DNA of 64,000 nucleotides from Bolinopsis microptera (GCF_026151205.1 NC_087074.1:19833240-19897239), one strand, 5' to 3'. Shown: positions 22,438 to 36,400, counted from the stretch's first letter. Numbers and translations: made by a program. The notes: generated by a model not told the origin, from the letters alone.

Positions 22438-22974
22438 CAGGAGGTGACCGGGATTGGCAATTTTGAGCTATCCCGGTCCCGGTCCCGGTCAAATGCTGAT
22501 TTATTTATTTATGATCCCGGTCCCGGTCCCGGTTAATTCGGGATTTTTGGTCCCGGTCCCGGTCAATCACTCAAATTTGCCGGGATTTTGACCGGGATCT
22601 TTTACATAATTTCATTCACTGTGATTTTAAGTTTTTCCTTTCATTCATTGTGAATTTCGTCTTGCTCTATCCAGAGCCCTTGCGCGTGCAGTAGCGCGCG
22701 CCCGCCTCACGGCAAGCGCGCCCGCAGTGGTGCGAAAGCACATGGTTAGGTGAAAATTTCATCTTTAAAAGTTTAAACATCCTCTGAGCCAAATACAACA
22801 ATGTTTAAAATTGCACATTTTTCATCCCGGTCCCGGTCCCGGTAAATTGATAATCTCAGCGAATTTCAGTCCCGGTCCCGGTCCCGGTCAAGTCACATTT
22901 TGTATCCCGGTCCCGGTCCCGGTCCCGGTCCCGGTCAGGCCTGAAATCATGTCCCGCCTCCCGGTCACCTCCTG
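22438..22974. mobile_element. hAT-type MITE with internal (CCCGGT)n array
   Basis: Terminal inverted repeats CAGGAGGTGACCGGGA at 22438-22453 and the matching CCCGGTCACCTCCTG at the right end. An exact 8-bp target duplication CATTTTAA lies at 22430-22437 and 22975-22982. CAG-starting ends with 8-bp duplications are typical of the hAT superfamily. The interior is several blocks of CCCGGT hexamers and has no coding sequence. A family B MITE at 22662-22754 interrupts it. Confidence 0.9.
22662..22754 (+). mobile_element. MITE family B, copy 2, nested in the hAT MITE
   Basis: TTGCTCTATCCAGAGCCC to CATGGTTAGGTGAA, 93 bp, flanked by AATTTCGTC (22653-22661) and AATTTCATC (22755-22763). It is shorter than copy 1 through a central deletion. 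Confidence 0.88.
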
Positions 22975-22982
22975 CATTTTAA

Positions 22983-24010
22983 TATAGCTTGTATACATTG
23001 TTATTGTTATGCATAGATAGATAGCCTGATGATTCGAGCGCTAATTCTAATGCAGAAGAATTGACTACTTATGAGTAAAACAAATTTTTTTTAGTAAAAC
23101 AAATTTTATTTTATACCCACAATCAATTCATATTTAGTTCAAATATTTAAAGTCAAAATAACCATTTCACATAAGTGGTTATATTATAATAAAATAATTT
23201 GTGATAAATTAATAAATTGATTTACTCTCAAAAATGAACAAAATATACACAATTTTTACCTAGTGCAACACTGGTTCAGCGCGCGGCTGATCGAAAAAGT
23301 TTGATTTGATTTACTAACTACAGTGTACAGCGTACATGAAAAAATTACTTACTGAATCTTTTAATACTAGACACATTTTAATTCAGATGTTGTTCAATGA
23401 GTTAGCCACAAAAATGTTCAAATTATGTAGGAGGGTAAAGGACACAATTGCTAGTAGTGCTTCTTTGTGCCCGTTGACTACAATGAACATTTTGCGGAGT
23501 TTCTCCAGACGGCTTTTATCGGAGTGCGTGTGATTTACTTGGTTATGCACAAGCCAGGCCAACATTTTGTTTTTGTGTCAGCCGTGCTACCAGGTTGCAG
23601 AGTATCATAAACACTAAACAATTATACACTATACAAATTTGCTAATACAATATCATGCAGAGTCCGATCTAGCTGCAAACGTCAGACACCACAGCTCAGC
23701 CGCCAAGTACCGTTTAAGTGAACACCGAAACACGAGGTTTAGGTGTCATTTTGTAAATCACTTTATGGATGGATAATTCAGTAATTGTTGAAGAAAATTA
23801 CAGTCACTGCCACCTGTAGCGTTATGTCATGGGTCTGATTAACGGCCAAGAATAAACGTACGTGCGCGCTTAAGAAACCCGCGCAAATGTTGAGGTAGGG
23901 AGTAGCTGCGGCGCGCTTTTAACATATATTACGTATAGCGCCGTACGGAAACGGCAATATTTAAGTAATTAAGTATTTGTTTACATAAATTCCACGTTTT
24001 TATCAATAAT
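22983..24010. other. Spacer without recognised features
   Basis: AT-rich sequence. The short frames at 23336-23565 have no domain. Nothing supported. Confidence 0.5.
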
Positions 24011-24919
24011 CTAGCATGGTCCAAAACTGTTAAAGTTGTCATTATGCCACTCATTATCGAACCTGCTTTGGGCATCTAGAAGAGATCGGTTTAGCCTTGA
24101 TTTGATTGAGTTACAGGATGTGTTCACAAAGTCAGGTTTATTCTGTGGATTGGAGTCCTTGAATTGATTCCAAAGCCAATAAGATTTATAAATAAAGTTA
24201 TGGCTTGGCTTTGGTGGTATTAGACGGTCATCCCTCAGTTCAGACATGTTAAGTAAAGAGTAGAGAGATATGGGTACCCTATATTTCACTATTTTAAAAA
24301 GTTCAGTTATAGTACGAAGTTTGTAAAGATTATGAACAGTAAGGAGTTTATGACTGTTAAATAATGGTTTGGTTGATTCCTTGGAATAGAATTCAGCTCC
24401 TAGTTTTTGACAACATAAGGGTCTAACAAGTTTATTATGAACTACCGATTTAGAGCGGACACACTTTGCACATGGTTTAATACGTGGATTAACAGAGTTA
24501 TTAACATTAGACTCATATTTACCCAGTATTTTACATTGAATAGGTCTAGAACGAGCACATGTTTTGAATTTGTTTTGGTATGAGTTTGCATCTCCAAAAA
24601 TTATTCTAATACATCTCTTCTGTGTTAAGAATACAGGGTTGATAACTTGGTTAGAGACACCACCCCATACTGAGATGGCGAACGTAAGGTGTGATTCAAA
24701 TAGTGTGTGGTATATCTGCTTGTGCAGTTTTATAGGTAGACAGTTTTTTATGCGGTAAATACGTCCACAAGCACTTCTTAGTTTCTTATTTAGTGATTCG
24801 ATGTGAGATTTCCAGTTCAGTTTATCATCAATCAGCACACCTAGAAACTTAGTTGTTTTAACACATATTATTATGGAGCCGTCTATGGAGAGATTTAAAT
24901 CATCGGGTGTACTGAGCAA
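24011..24919 (-). mobile_element. 5'-truncated non-LTR retrotransposon (RT thumb and C-terminus)
   Basis: About 302 residues beginning just past the reverse transcriptase active site: TKFLGVLIDDKLNWKSHI, RIYRIKNCLPIKLHKQIYH, FESHLTFAISVWG, ending NSFGPC. It is clearly related to the element at 32094-32825 (shared ARSRP/ARTRP and TKPLFN/TKPIFN motifs). The fingers, palm and endonuclease are missing, so it is a dead 5' truncation, as usual for target-primed insertion. Confidence 0.88.
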
Positions 24920-26790
24920 ACAAACCGCCTAGTTTGATGTTAACTTTCGTATTTTTTACTATTTAAGCAAATTGTATTGTTAGCTGATTTTTTTCAGCTT
25001 TAAATTTGATATCGTCCACAAGTTTCGGGAAATGATGTTTGTAGACTGTATGCTCACGACCTTTCGTAAATACATATATGAAGAACATCATATCACCTAT
25101 TCTTTGATATAAAGTGAAAATCTCCAAATGAGATTTCATTGAAACTTCGATCTGACACTTTCGAAGATATTTAAATCATTGGTAACATATTGATTGTTGT
25201 AGATCGCAGGTCTATGAATTCTCACATACCATCTCTATGACGAAGCACACAATTTTTCCTTTACTTAAATTTTGTTTTACTTAGTCTAGATCTTTACTTG
25301 GAGCCACAAGGCCAAGGGTAATTTTCGATTGTTTAGGAAACTTTTTTAATTCTTACACCTGGGTAGATTTTATATAGGGTCATTGCTATATTATGTGTAT
25401 ATTGTTTGAATAATTTATCAAATATTTTTCCTACTTGAGGCTGTACAGTGAGTTCTCATGGCTTGTCCCAAATACATCAATGTGCTTGACTTCTATAACT
25501 TAACATTATGAGCCTTTAATCTTATGTCCCAACTCCCATCGTATAGATGATGAATTATCGCTTAAATTTAAATAAGTATTTAAACAAAAACTATCATGTG
25601 CCGTTAAGCAGCAGGGCGCGGCTCATCTGGGCCACAGCAAATCGGCGAAAATGGGTTCGAAAAAGCCACTATTGGCACTCGAGTCCTTGATCTTTCCGAT
25701 GGTTCACTGGGGCTTTTGAGCTGCCGTCCTTCAGCTTCTGTAAACTGAAATTACTACCAATCCAAGTTGAGGCAATCAGCCTACGGCTTTTATGGTTATA
25801 TATGATATGTTTAACTGTAATAAAGATCAAAATTCAAATTTGTTTCTCTAAAATTTGTTTCTCTATTTCTTACAAGCGCACACAAGCAGAATTTCTTCTA
25901 TAGGCCTCTTTTGAAAATTTATTTGTTGTCATTTTGAACCAAGAATATATTGCTTTATGAGAAAATGCCATTTTCGAGAGATTCGAAGATAAATGTTTGT
26001 TAGTGGGCTACAAAATCCTGCCACTCATCATTGCCTATTTGTAAAGTAAAATTATTTCTTGGAGCACTTAAATCAACCACCTGCCACAATAAAAATTCTC
26101 TCATTCCAATAAATGTTATATGTTTATTGTTTCTTTTTACCCATATTTTGACCAATTGTTAAAAAAATATATGCTCAAATGGATATTCTTTTAAATAAGT
26201 ACCGGGGAAAGAAAGTGGACACCAAACATGAGATCCATCTAATAGAACTCATATACGTAGTAATATGTAGTAATGAAAAGCACAATCAATTATATTTTAC
26301 TTGGTCTTTGTACTTAAGCGTTTTAGTTCAATTCAAAAACGTTTGCTGAGATATTTTTGATGACGTGTGATGATGTTAGTGTCATTATTATTGGATTTGA
26401 TGTGATTTTCTTATCATAATTTAAGTAGTTTTTTTTGGTGATTGATTGGGGGACTGGTCCGTAGTACCAGCCAATGTTTACTCAAAAGTAATATATAATT
26501 GAAATAAGTTAAATATTCATCCCCGAGGGGCACGCAGATTATAATTGTGATGTTATCTATTAAAACTATTCGATTAAAATTTTATTGGTCGAGTCGACTG
26601 GCCCTGATCTGCAAACATATTTGATATTGGTAACTTTATGATGCTGCCTCACCGCAATTAGGTGTGTTATCAGTGTAGATATGCGCTATGTGGCAGTGAA
26701 ATAAGGAATGTTTTGTTAGAATGGCAGGTGGTTTGAAATGTTGTCCTGATTCAGATTGTTTAATTTGAGCTGTATGAGTTTGGTTTTGAG
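24920..26790. other. Spacer; its right part is the 3' flank of a retrotransposon
   Basis: No gene was recognised. The part nearest 26800 probably includes the 3' untranslated region of the minus-strand element. TGATCTGCAAACATATTT at 26608-26625 recurs inverted at 31217-31234. Confidence 0.45.
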
Positions 26791-26800
26791 TGATTATTGA

Positions 26801-29800
26801 CTATGTTCTTTGTGATTTACGTAATCCAGGTAGGTTGTGGAGTAAAAATGGTGGCCATTCGTCGTTGCAGCCAGCACTTTGCAAGTCTAGTAGTACTTTT
26901 TTTGACGAATTCTTATATATGTTGATAGAAAATATACTGGATGGGCATGTAATGCGAGTGTTATGCTCTGAAATAGCGAGCATTGGGCCTTTATAAAAGA
27001 TGCTAGATCTCAGGTCAGTCTGTGAGTAAATTGATAACCAGTCTAAGTTTTGTTCGTGTGTCGTTCCTTGTTTGGGTGTGTTAGGAGGGAAAAGTTCTGA
27101 AATCGATTTAGGTAACAAACTAGACATATTTCGAACTTTGTGCAGTAAAATAAGTGCGTTTTTAACGATAACCCCTTGAACGGTTAAGACCTCGTGTTCT
27201 TTAAATGCTAGTTTTGTGTGCTCTGGCAGTTTTCCGTCCTTGTAGTAGTAGTTCACATTTCCGGCCATAACTGCCCTCATACCTTGTTTTTGTTTAGCAA
27301 AAAGAGATTCTATAAGAGATTTTGAAGCAAATCCCCAGACAAGTGAGCAGAAGTTTAAATGGGACTGAACAAAACTTTGGAAAATCTGTAAACGGGCCTT
27401 CATTGGCAATTTATGTTTTATCCTGTACATCACCCCAATAAATCTTGACATCTTGCTCCTCAGTGCTTTTATGTGGCTACTCCAGTTAAGCTTTTCATCT
27501 ACAATTACACCAAGAAACCGGGCTTCAGTTTTACGTTCTAATACTGTATTTTCTATTTGTACTTTAATCAATGATGGTTCTATGCGCTTTTTCGAGAAAA
27601 TCATATAACACGTCTTTTTTAGATTTAGTGCTAATCCGTTGCTATTAACCCACCGTGATAATGTTTCCGTTAGTTGGTTGACCCTTAGCATTAGTTCTTG
27701 GACATTGGAACCGTTAATAATGATATTTGCATCGTCTGCATAAAGTATGAATTTTACCATCATGTTAGAAATACCGGGAAGATCGTTGATGTATATGACG
27801 AAAAGTAAGGGACCTAGTATGCTCCCTTGTGGAACACCATGCACAATAGGCTTGTGGGACGAATGTGAATTGTTTATTGCTACATATTGGCTTCTATCAC
27901 TTAGGTATGACTCAAACCACTTTAGAGCTATTCCCCGGATGCCGTAATGCTGTAATTTATTTAGCAGTGTAGCATGATCCAGGACGTCAAACGCTTTACT
28001 GTAATCTAATAATAGCAGTAGTGAAATTTGGTTTTTGCTAAGAGAGTGTAAAATTGTACTTTGTGCATTAAGAAGAGCATGTTCACATGACCTTCCTGGA
28101 CGGAACCCATACTGATTTTCGAATAAAGAACTATTTTTGTTGAGAAATTCTAAGACACGTCGGTGCATCAGTTTTTCGTAGATTTTTGAGAAGGAACCTA
28201 AGAGAGAGATGGGTCTATAATTTTCAACGTCAAGTTTAGAGCCTCCTTTATGGATGGGAGTTACTTTGGCAATTTTAAGGGCCTGTGGAAATATGCCTGT
28301 ACTTAAGGATTCGTTGATAACTTTTGCTAATATAGCAAGGAAACTATCACTGGAACTGGCTACTTTTAGTGGTTCAATTTTTGTGTCAAGAGTCGCTTTG
28401 TTCTTCAAACCAATAATAATTCTTTGAATTTCGATCGTTTCAGCAGGCTGGAGATAGATTGATTGAGAACAGGATGTGGGCAGATATTCCTGGAACCCCC
28501 CAGGGTCAAAGGTCTGACGGGCACTTATCTGAGTTTTGATGTTCGTAGCAATGTTCGAGAAATAGTCATTAAACCTTTCAGCCACGGTATCTTCAGAACT
28601 CAAAATCGACCCGTCCGAACCTTTAAGTCTTAACTGCTCTGTTTTCCTGCTTCTACCAAGTAAACCGTTGATTATTTGCCATTGTTTTTTGGAGCAGTCC
28701 TGGTATTTTTCGAATTGTTTTTTATAGTATCGTTGTTTGGCAATGTTGACATGTTTTTTACAGAAAAGTTTTAGCTTTTTATAGGCCTCTATATTATTCA
28801 TTGTAGGTTCAAGTACTTTACTATGATAACTTTCTTGTTTCCGCGCACATGCTTCTTCAAGCCAGGGTAATATCCAGGGTTTAGTATTAGAACGCTCATG
28901 TTCACGGCGAATATGATTGATTTTTAGTGGATAGGCAGTGTTATAGTGCTTGGTGTATATATCTGCAAGTTTTCCGTATTGCAGACTAGCGTCGTCTGTA
29001 CTTAATATCTCGTCCCACGTTTCCCCATCGATGAGTTCCCTAAAAGCAGCATTGTTGGCTTCATTTAAGACACGTGTTTCATAACTAAGTTTAGGTTGTG
29101 TGTTAGTGGGTAGCCTGAGATGTTGTTGCGAAGAGTTACTTAGTTTAAAAGTGGTAACGATAGCAAGATGATCCGATAAATCCACCGTTACAACGTTACT
29201 GCTTACTGTGTTATTTATATTATTTGTGTAGACATGATCAATTAAGGTAGCACTATGATCGGTGACTCGTGTCGGCCTTGAAACCGTCTGAACAAATCCA
29301 TACTTGGCAAGGAGGTCTATGAGGTTCTGTCCAGAAATATCAGTTTTGAATTTTATAAGATCAATGTTCGCGTCCCCAAAAAACATGATATGCTTGCGAG
29401 AATGTCTTTCAAGACCTCGTAGCACCTTTTCCAACGAATTTAAGAAGTTCTGAGTACCTTTAGATGGGGACCTGTAAAAGTTTATCAATACTTTTGTTTG
29501 GTTTGTGCCTTTGCAATTATGCACCTTAACTAATTGAAATTCAGCGCATGTGTCTTCAGGATCTGTGGTTGCCTCAAGATTTTCTATATTTTCGGGATCA
29601 CAAACCCTCTTATTAATGTAAATTACAAGGCCACCACCTTTTCCTGATTTGCGAAATGGTTCCTGAACAATAGGCTCGTGAAACCCTTCGATTTTAATGT
29701 CAGAGATTCCGTTTGGTAATTTATCTAACTTCAAATTGGTTTCGTTAAGACACAAAACGTCATACTTAGTATAACTGTCGATTTCTTCACGGAAGTATGT

Positions 29801-30474
29801 GATGTTCTTTACTAATGATCGCACATTAAGAGAAAACACTTTCAGTTCATCACGGGAGGAACTTTTAATGTTCGATGGCTGCTGATACTTACAATTGGTT
29901 AGTATATCGCTGATTTCGTTCCAGTATTGGTAACTTTCATCGTTATCCTGATCTAAAGCGTTACCGATCAAATCTAAACCATGTGAGCGGTCGTATGGAT
30001 TGAAAAGAGCAGTGATTCGGCTGCTACAGTTCATAAAAAGATCATAAGATGTCACATAATAACCTGGGATTAACGACTCACAGCACTTTATGCAGCCTAA
30101 ATTATCTCTAAAACACTTTTTATGAATGTACTCATCGCACCATGGACAAAACCTAATGTTTAATCTAGAATAACAAAACCCGTTACAGGCCATGCACTTT
30201 GTTTTAAAATTAGTTTTGTTAACACTACTTTTTTATTCGTCGGGACATCAGAGGCATTGATTGGGAGAATTGAGCTTATGCATTCATAGCAGAACCATGG
30301 GTTCCCAGAATTTATAATGTGCCGGGCATCGTTTTTTGATAGTTTCTGGCATTTTAAATGTTTACGTTCAGCACATAGGTCACAAATTAGGTCAGGAGAA
30401 CTTTTAGGGATACGAATATAGCATTTGTCGCAATTGGGCTGTGAGCCGTGTTGCCTATGATTACTTCGCTCCAC
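26801..30474 (-). mobile_element. Nearly intact CR1/jockey-group non-LTR retrotransposon
   Basis: A minus-strand frame of 1130 residues (30193 to 26801) carries an endonuclease (CLNETNLKLDKL, GDANIDLIKF, DLSDHLAIVTTF near residue 335) and a full reverse transcriptase (ENYRPISLLGSFSKIYEKL, GVPQGSILGPLLFVIYINDL, ILYADDANIII near residue 815), with no internal stops. Upstream at 30474-30160 lies a Cys/His finger module (CDKCYIRI, CDLCAERKHLKC, CYEC) like the PHD-like heads of some invertebrate elements. The two frames join by a one-base shift in an A-run near 30230, after which the finger continues as CMACNGFC and CPWCDEYIHKKC. Catalytic motifs look intact, so recent activity is plausible. Confidence 0.93.
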
Positions 30475-32093
30475 TTTCAGTGACAGAATAAAGTAAGAGT
30501 TGAAAACAGATTAAATAAATGAAATAAAAACTGAATAAAGAAAAATTGATATTAATATATAATCTGATGGGTGTAGACAGTAGGCTGGTCAGATCCGTTT
30601 GCAAGAACTTTCAGTTCTGTGTGCAAGACAAGATCGTGACGGTTGTGCCTATTTACTACTTAAAAACTACAGATTATTGTCTGCTCAATATCAACAGGCT
30701 CAGCAACTAGTTCTCTTAAAGAATTTGATAATAAATAACAGAAAAGATTGACTAATGCGAGGGGCGCACGGACTGTGGATCAGTCATAGTCTGTCAGAAG
30801 TCGGTAGTTGGGTAGATTGTCGATGTGATTTGTCGTTTTCTGTATCATGAGTATTGTGTACAATGTAATAAGATGTAATAATATACAGTAGGCCTCGTAT
30901 TTTGTTTTATGAATGGAGTATTAAACGTTGCGATTAAGGGACTGTTATTAGAATGACTGATAAGTGTAAAGCCGAGATTACTATGGGCAATGTATTTTAT
31001 TGTGTAGATAGTGTATCAAAATTTCGATTTTAATTTTAAGTGTTTAAGTGTTTATTACCAATAATGTTACATAGGGGACTGTAATTACTGATTAGGATGA
31101 CTGATAAGCTTTATTTAGATTACTGATAAGACGGGTTATAGTATGAAAGGTGTGAGCGTGTAACTTGTTAAGATACGACTTGTTTTAAGGTTTTAAATTT
31201 GCCGTGCTACGTTGACTTGGTTTGAAATATGTTTGCAGATCAGTCTTTTTGTTTAGTATTGGTATTGACAATAGTTTAATTTATTCAATTCTCATCCGAA
31301 ACCGAAACCGAAACTGTTCATATAGTCATAGTATAAATCTAAAAATGGACGTCTTAGGGGTAATGATCCTTTACGAAACCCTAGGCTTATTAGAATAGTT
31401 GAAACGATTGAAATGCTATAATTTATTTCAATTATTTTTAATTGAGATTGTTTCTGCATTATAAAAAGGAAAATAGAGTACATATCAGTGGGACAATTTT
31501 GCAACAAGAAAACAAGAAAACAACAATTTTATTTAGTATCAGTTAAAGCAGACAAAAACATATTTTATATATATAACTAGTGCAAACTTTAGACCATATA
31601 TCTTAGGGGACTTGGAGTAGCAAGAGAGTGACCAGAAAGTATATGTATACTTTTACCAAGAATACGTCGAAATGAATCCAGGGTGATACAGGATCTGAGA
31701 GTGCAGACCATAAAGTTTACGCACCCACCCTTGCCTCCTGAATTCTTGGTTGGAAAGACAATTATGCAAAATTGGTCGTTTATACTCCAAGTCCCTTTGT
31801 TAATAGAAGTAGTATTATTTATGTCTGGAGTTAGCTTCATTCAATAATAACAATATCAATATAATCAATATTAATATCAATATCAGACTAAACTATCAAA
31901 TAAATAAATTATCAAATATCAATTATTAATTCACTCTGATTAAAAAGTTATAAATTAGGATATCTAATATTTAAGAATTACAACTACAAGTTGTTAAAAA
32001 CGCCCAAAATAGATCTGAGATATTTTCAGTCTGTAGTACAATAATGATAGCAATAGTTTAAATTATGTTATGTGCCGCTGCAATTAGATTAAA
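30475..32093. other. Spacer between retrotransposons
   Basis: The part nearest 30475 may be the 5' untranslated region of the element above. The small frames at 31292-31507 and 31589-31840 have no domain. Nothing else is supported. Confidence 0.45.
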
Positions 32094-32825
32094 TTACTGT
32101 AACTTAAAATTGTTTGGAGTCCAAGTCTCTTTTAAGTCAGCAGCCTGTGATTGTATTAATAGTGCTTTCGTTCTCAATTTTATCAAGTTAATGGAAGTTT
32201 CTAGACAATTGCTTGAAGTTAAAATTTTTTTATGAACAGTGTTCCAAAGCTTGGCTGCATTAAACAAAAAGGTATTTGATTTATTTAGAAGAATAACTGT
32301 TAGACTCGTTGCACGGTTTGAAATGTTGATAGCCTCATAAAGGGAGAATGGGCAGTGGTACTTGATAATCTTAGAGAATTCTAAAATACAGTGATATTTG
32401 TACAAGTTTTGAGCCGTAAGAATTTTTAACCTGTTAAAAATGGGTTTCGTATGCTCCTTTTCGAAATGTTTATGGCCTAGTATTTGCATGCCATATGGTC
32501 TAGTTCTTGCACATGTTGATTGTTTATCTAGATATGAATCGAGATCACCAAAAAGGATTCTTATACAGTGCTTCTGTGTGATAAAAAGACTATCATTTGA
32601 CCGTTCTTTGAGGACAACTCCCCAAACACTTATACCATAACTTAGATGTGATTCAAATAGAGCATTATATATTTTTAAATATAGTTCAGCAGGTATCGAG
32701 TGCCGAATTCTACAGATTGCACCAGTCATGGACCTCAGTTTTTTACGGATGTAGTGCATGTGGGCAGACCAGTTTAGCTTACTATCTATAACAACACCTA
32801 AGAATTTGGTATCCTTGACCTGCAA
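32094..32825 (-). mobile_element. 5'-truncated non-LTR retrotransposon (C-terminus)
   Basis: About 243 residues: TKFLGVVIDSKLNWSAHM, AICRIRHSIPAELYLKIYN, FESHLSYGISVWGVV, ending NFKLQ. It belongs to the same family as 24011-24919 but at moderate identity, so it is a separate older insertion. The active-site half is missing. Confidence 0.87.
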
Positions 32826-33418
32826 CTTTACACCACTATTATAATGTATATATCTGTCAGCTGTGGAACAAAGTTTCTTCCGATTTTTCTCTTACACTTC
32901 TAATCCAATGCCACATTTATCAACATTCGATCCATCGGATGGTGATAACGGAGACCTACAAGTTTATTTACTAGAGCTATCTATAATAATTGATGTGGCA
33001 GTCATCAAGTCATCAAGAGTCAGAGATTCTCTTGTAAGAGCGTAATTGAACTATAAAATGATACATTAAATCAAATCAAGTGATGCAATTGGCCGAGCAC
33101 AATAGAAAGGTAACAGATGCTCAAGCTTGGAACTTTTTGATTAACAAATTTTAAACTCACTCCCTGGCCTTGAGGAATTGCGCACAAATTATGTGTTTTA
33201 TAATTTTTCTCTAGTATTATTTCACCTTATCGCACCACATTTATTGTACAACTCTCACAGTTGCTCTCTATGATTTCCCATTTTTCATTTTGATACCTCA
33301 GTCCCAAAACTCCACTCATGTTCAAAGTGCGCTACATGGCCACTGCTCCAATATTAACTCCTTGTTAATTTTCATACTTGTCTCTTGTACCTAGTTACAC
33401 AACTTCATTTTTAAGGTA

Positions 33419-36400
33419 ATGGATTTACCTGATATAGGAGTTGATGCTTTACCAGATGATGGTGAAAAACCAGGCTATCTACACCAACTCAGGTCTAACC
33501 AGTTCTTTGCTGCTGGTTTTGGCTTGGGTGCTCTAGGAGCAGCTACTACAGCTTTAAAGAAACTCAGTGTTGTTGGAATGGGCATCGCCAGACGAAAGTA
33601 GGTAACTCAAATTCGATATTTTATAATTACTTGTTTATATCAGCAATAACAATAATGCAGAGCATTATTGGCTAATATAATCAATGGAATTCATTTCATC
33701 AAAATTTCAGGCTTTTTGTGTCAGTTGAACTAAACTCAAGAGACCCATCTTATGAGTGGTTCCTCAACTGGATGGCACGCAATGTAAATCACACTCAACA
33801 TCTGAGTGTTTCGACTGACTTGATAAAACACGATAATGGAACAGTTACCACTAGTTTTGGGTTCTTGCCAAGTACAGGTATTTGCAGCTTATTGTTGTTT
33901 TTTTTATTCCACGTAACTGGAAAGCCATAACTAAAATAACGTTTTCAATATCAACTTTCAAATTATCGTTTACGTGAACCTTCTATTCAGGGAGACATTA
34001 TTTTCGATATAAACGAACTTTCATGTCATGTGAACGAGTAAGAGAGACTAACACACTTGCTAGATCGGGCCAGTTGTGGGAGAGTGTGGTTATAACTATG
34101 TTGGGGTACAACCGACACAAATTACTGGGTAATCATACTTCTCAAGAACCAATCTGAACTATTGTTGTTTTCTTAGGGGGGGGGGGGGGGGGGGGCAATG
34201 GGTATTTTTTGTGAAACTTGATTTCGAGATAGCAGTTGACCAACAAACTAGGACCAGTGACCGAACTTTTGAGGGGGTCTCAGACCCGAACCGCCAAACG
34301 GTGCCCGCGGGGCAGCCACGCCCATATTTGGTCTAATATAGGTCCAATTCAGCCAAATACCCTGAACATGCCCAAAACCCAGGTATAAGGTGCTCTTCTT
34401 GTAGCTAGTGGTCTCCTAAACTCGTAAATGAAATTTCATCAAGATTGGACAAAAAATGACTGAGTTATGAGCCAAAAACCATATGCCCATATTTGGGCAT
34501 ACGCATCAAATTTGGTAGATTTCGTCCCATAAATTGGTCAAATATCAATATTTTTGAATGAGACTTACTTTATATGAAAGGTAATATAAGCCTAAACTAC
34601 ATATTCTCTCTAAGTTATTGTCTTATATCTGTTTAAATGTGGATGCTAAGGCGAAAATACCCCAAAAAATGAACAAAATTGCTGGTATCTTCGTTCGCGA
34701 TATTCGCGGAATTAATTTCATTAATTTGAAAATAACTCAATCAGTTTTCAAAATTTTTGCATGAAATTTTCGGAATCGACTCTAAATCGTATTTCCACCT
34801 TATTGTAGGAAGCCGATTTTTGATTTAGGCCAAAATATGGGCATATGGTTTTTGGCTCATAACTCAGTCATTTTTTGTCCAATCTTGATGAAATTTCATT
34901 TACGAGTTCAGGAGACCACTAGCTACAAGTAGAGCACATTCAACCTGGATTTTGGGCATGTTCAGGGTATTTGGCTAATTTGGGCCAAATATGGGCGTGG
35001 CTCCCCTGCGGGCACCGTCTGGCGGTTCGGGTCCCGGACCCCCTCAAAAGTTCGGTCACTGGTCCTAGTTTGTTGGTCAACTGCTATCTCGAAATCAAGT
35101 TTCACAGAAAAATACCCATTGGCCCCCCCCCCCACCCCCGCCCCCGCCCCCCTTAATTCTGATATTCTGCTATACACTAATTCAATGTCAGTTACTAATC
35201 TTAACAATCAACATGTATATTCAATGTGTAATGTGTATTTAGGTTATCTCTGAATTAGTAATAGGACCACACTTCTATAATACATGATAGATGATTCATC
35301 CCAATTTGAACCGTCCAGAGTTGATGGAAGAAGCAAAATTTGAAGCAGTTCAAAAGATAGAAGGAAGAACAATCGTATATTCTGCGATGGGTAAGAATTA
35401 AGATTTTCATTCCATTTATAATATTTCTGTTATAAATATATAATACAGACCATAAATATTACTTTCCACACGTTTTGGTGCTTTATTTTACACTGAATTG
35501 ATTAATGTAAGTTATTGGTAATTCATTGTGTCAGGCCACGAATGGAGACAGTTTGGTAATCCCCTTCGACAGCGTCCAGTTAGCAGCATATACCTACCAT
35601 CTCAAGTCAGCAGCAGAGTCCTTAATGACATTCAGGAATTTCTGTCATCACAGGAGTGGTGGGTAAGCATCAGCTTTCATACTTATAACTGAATTCTTGT
35701 TAGTTGTTGATTGAATCATTGATTTTGAAATTTAATAACCCCCTTTGTTAAATAAATTGTCATTATTTTACCAAATATTACTACCAGGTATGTAGACCAC
35801 GGAGTTCCCTACCGACGAGGATACCTGTTTTATGGTGAACCAGGATCTGGTAAAACCAGTTTCATCCACTCTCTGGCAGGTACACTGAGTCTATTGTAAC
35901 TAATCTCCTTATATGGGCATCACGTGTAAAAGTGTATTGTAACTAATCTCCTTATATGGGCATCACGAGGATACCTGTTTTATGGTGAACCAGGATCTGG
36001 TAAAACCAGTTTCATCCACTCTTTGGCAGGTACACCGGGGGGGGGGTGCAGGTACTTTTTTGATGGAACATAACCCTAAAAGTACCCTAGGGGTGGGTGG
36101 GTGTTTTATGAAATTTTCGAAAAGTATCATGGTACTTTTTTTGTCCCAAAAAAAAGAAGGGGTACACCAAAACATGATTATAAAAGTACATGGTACTTTT
36201 TCATTACCAAAATGTTAGAATTGGGGTTTTCACCACTCTCTGGCAGGTACACTGAGATTCTTTTTGAGCCCCATCTTCACCTGCCTTCACTCTCCCAAAA
36301 AAGCTGCTCGAATTATGAGAACTAATTAATACTTTCAACACTACTATGTAAGATATAATTTGAGACTCTCATGATGTATCAAGCCTCATATTGTGGGTTT

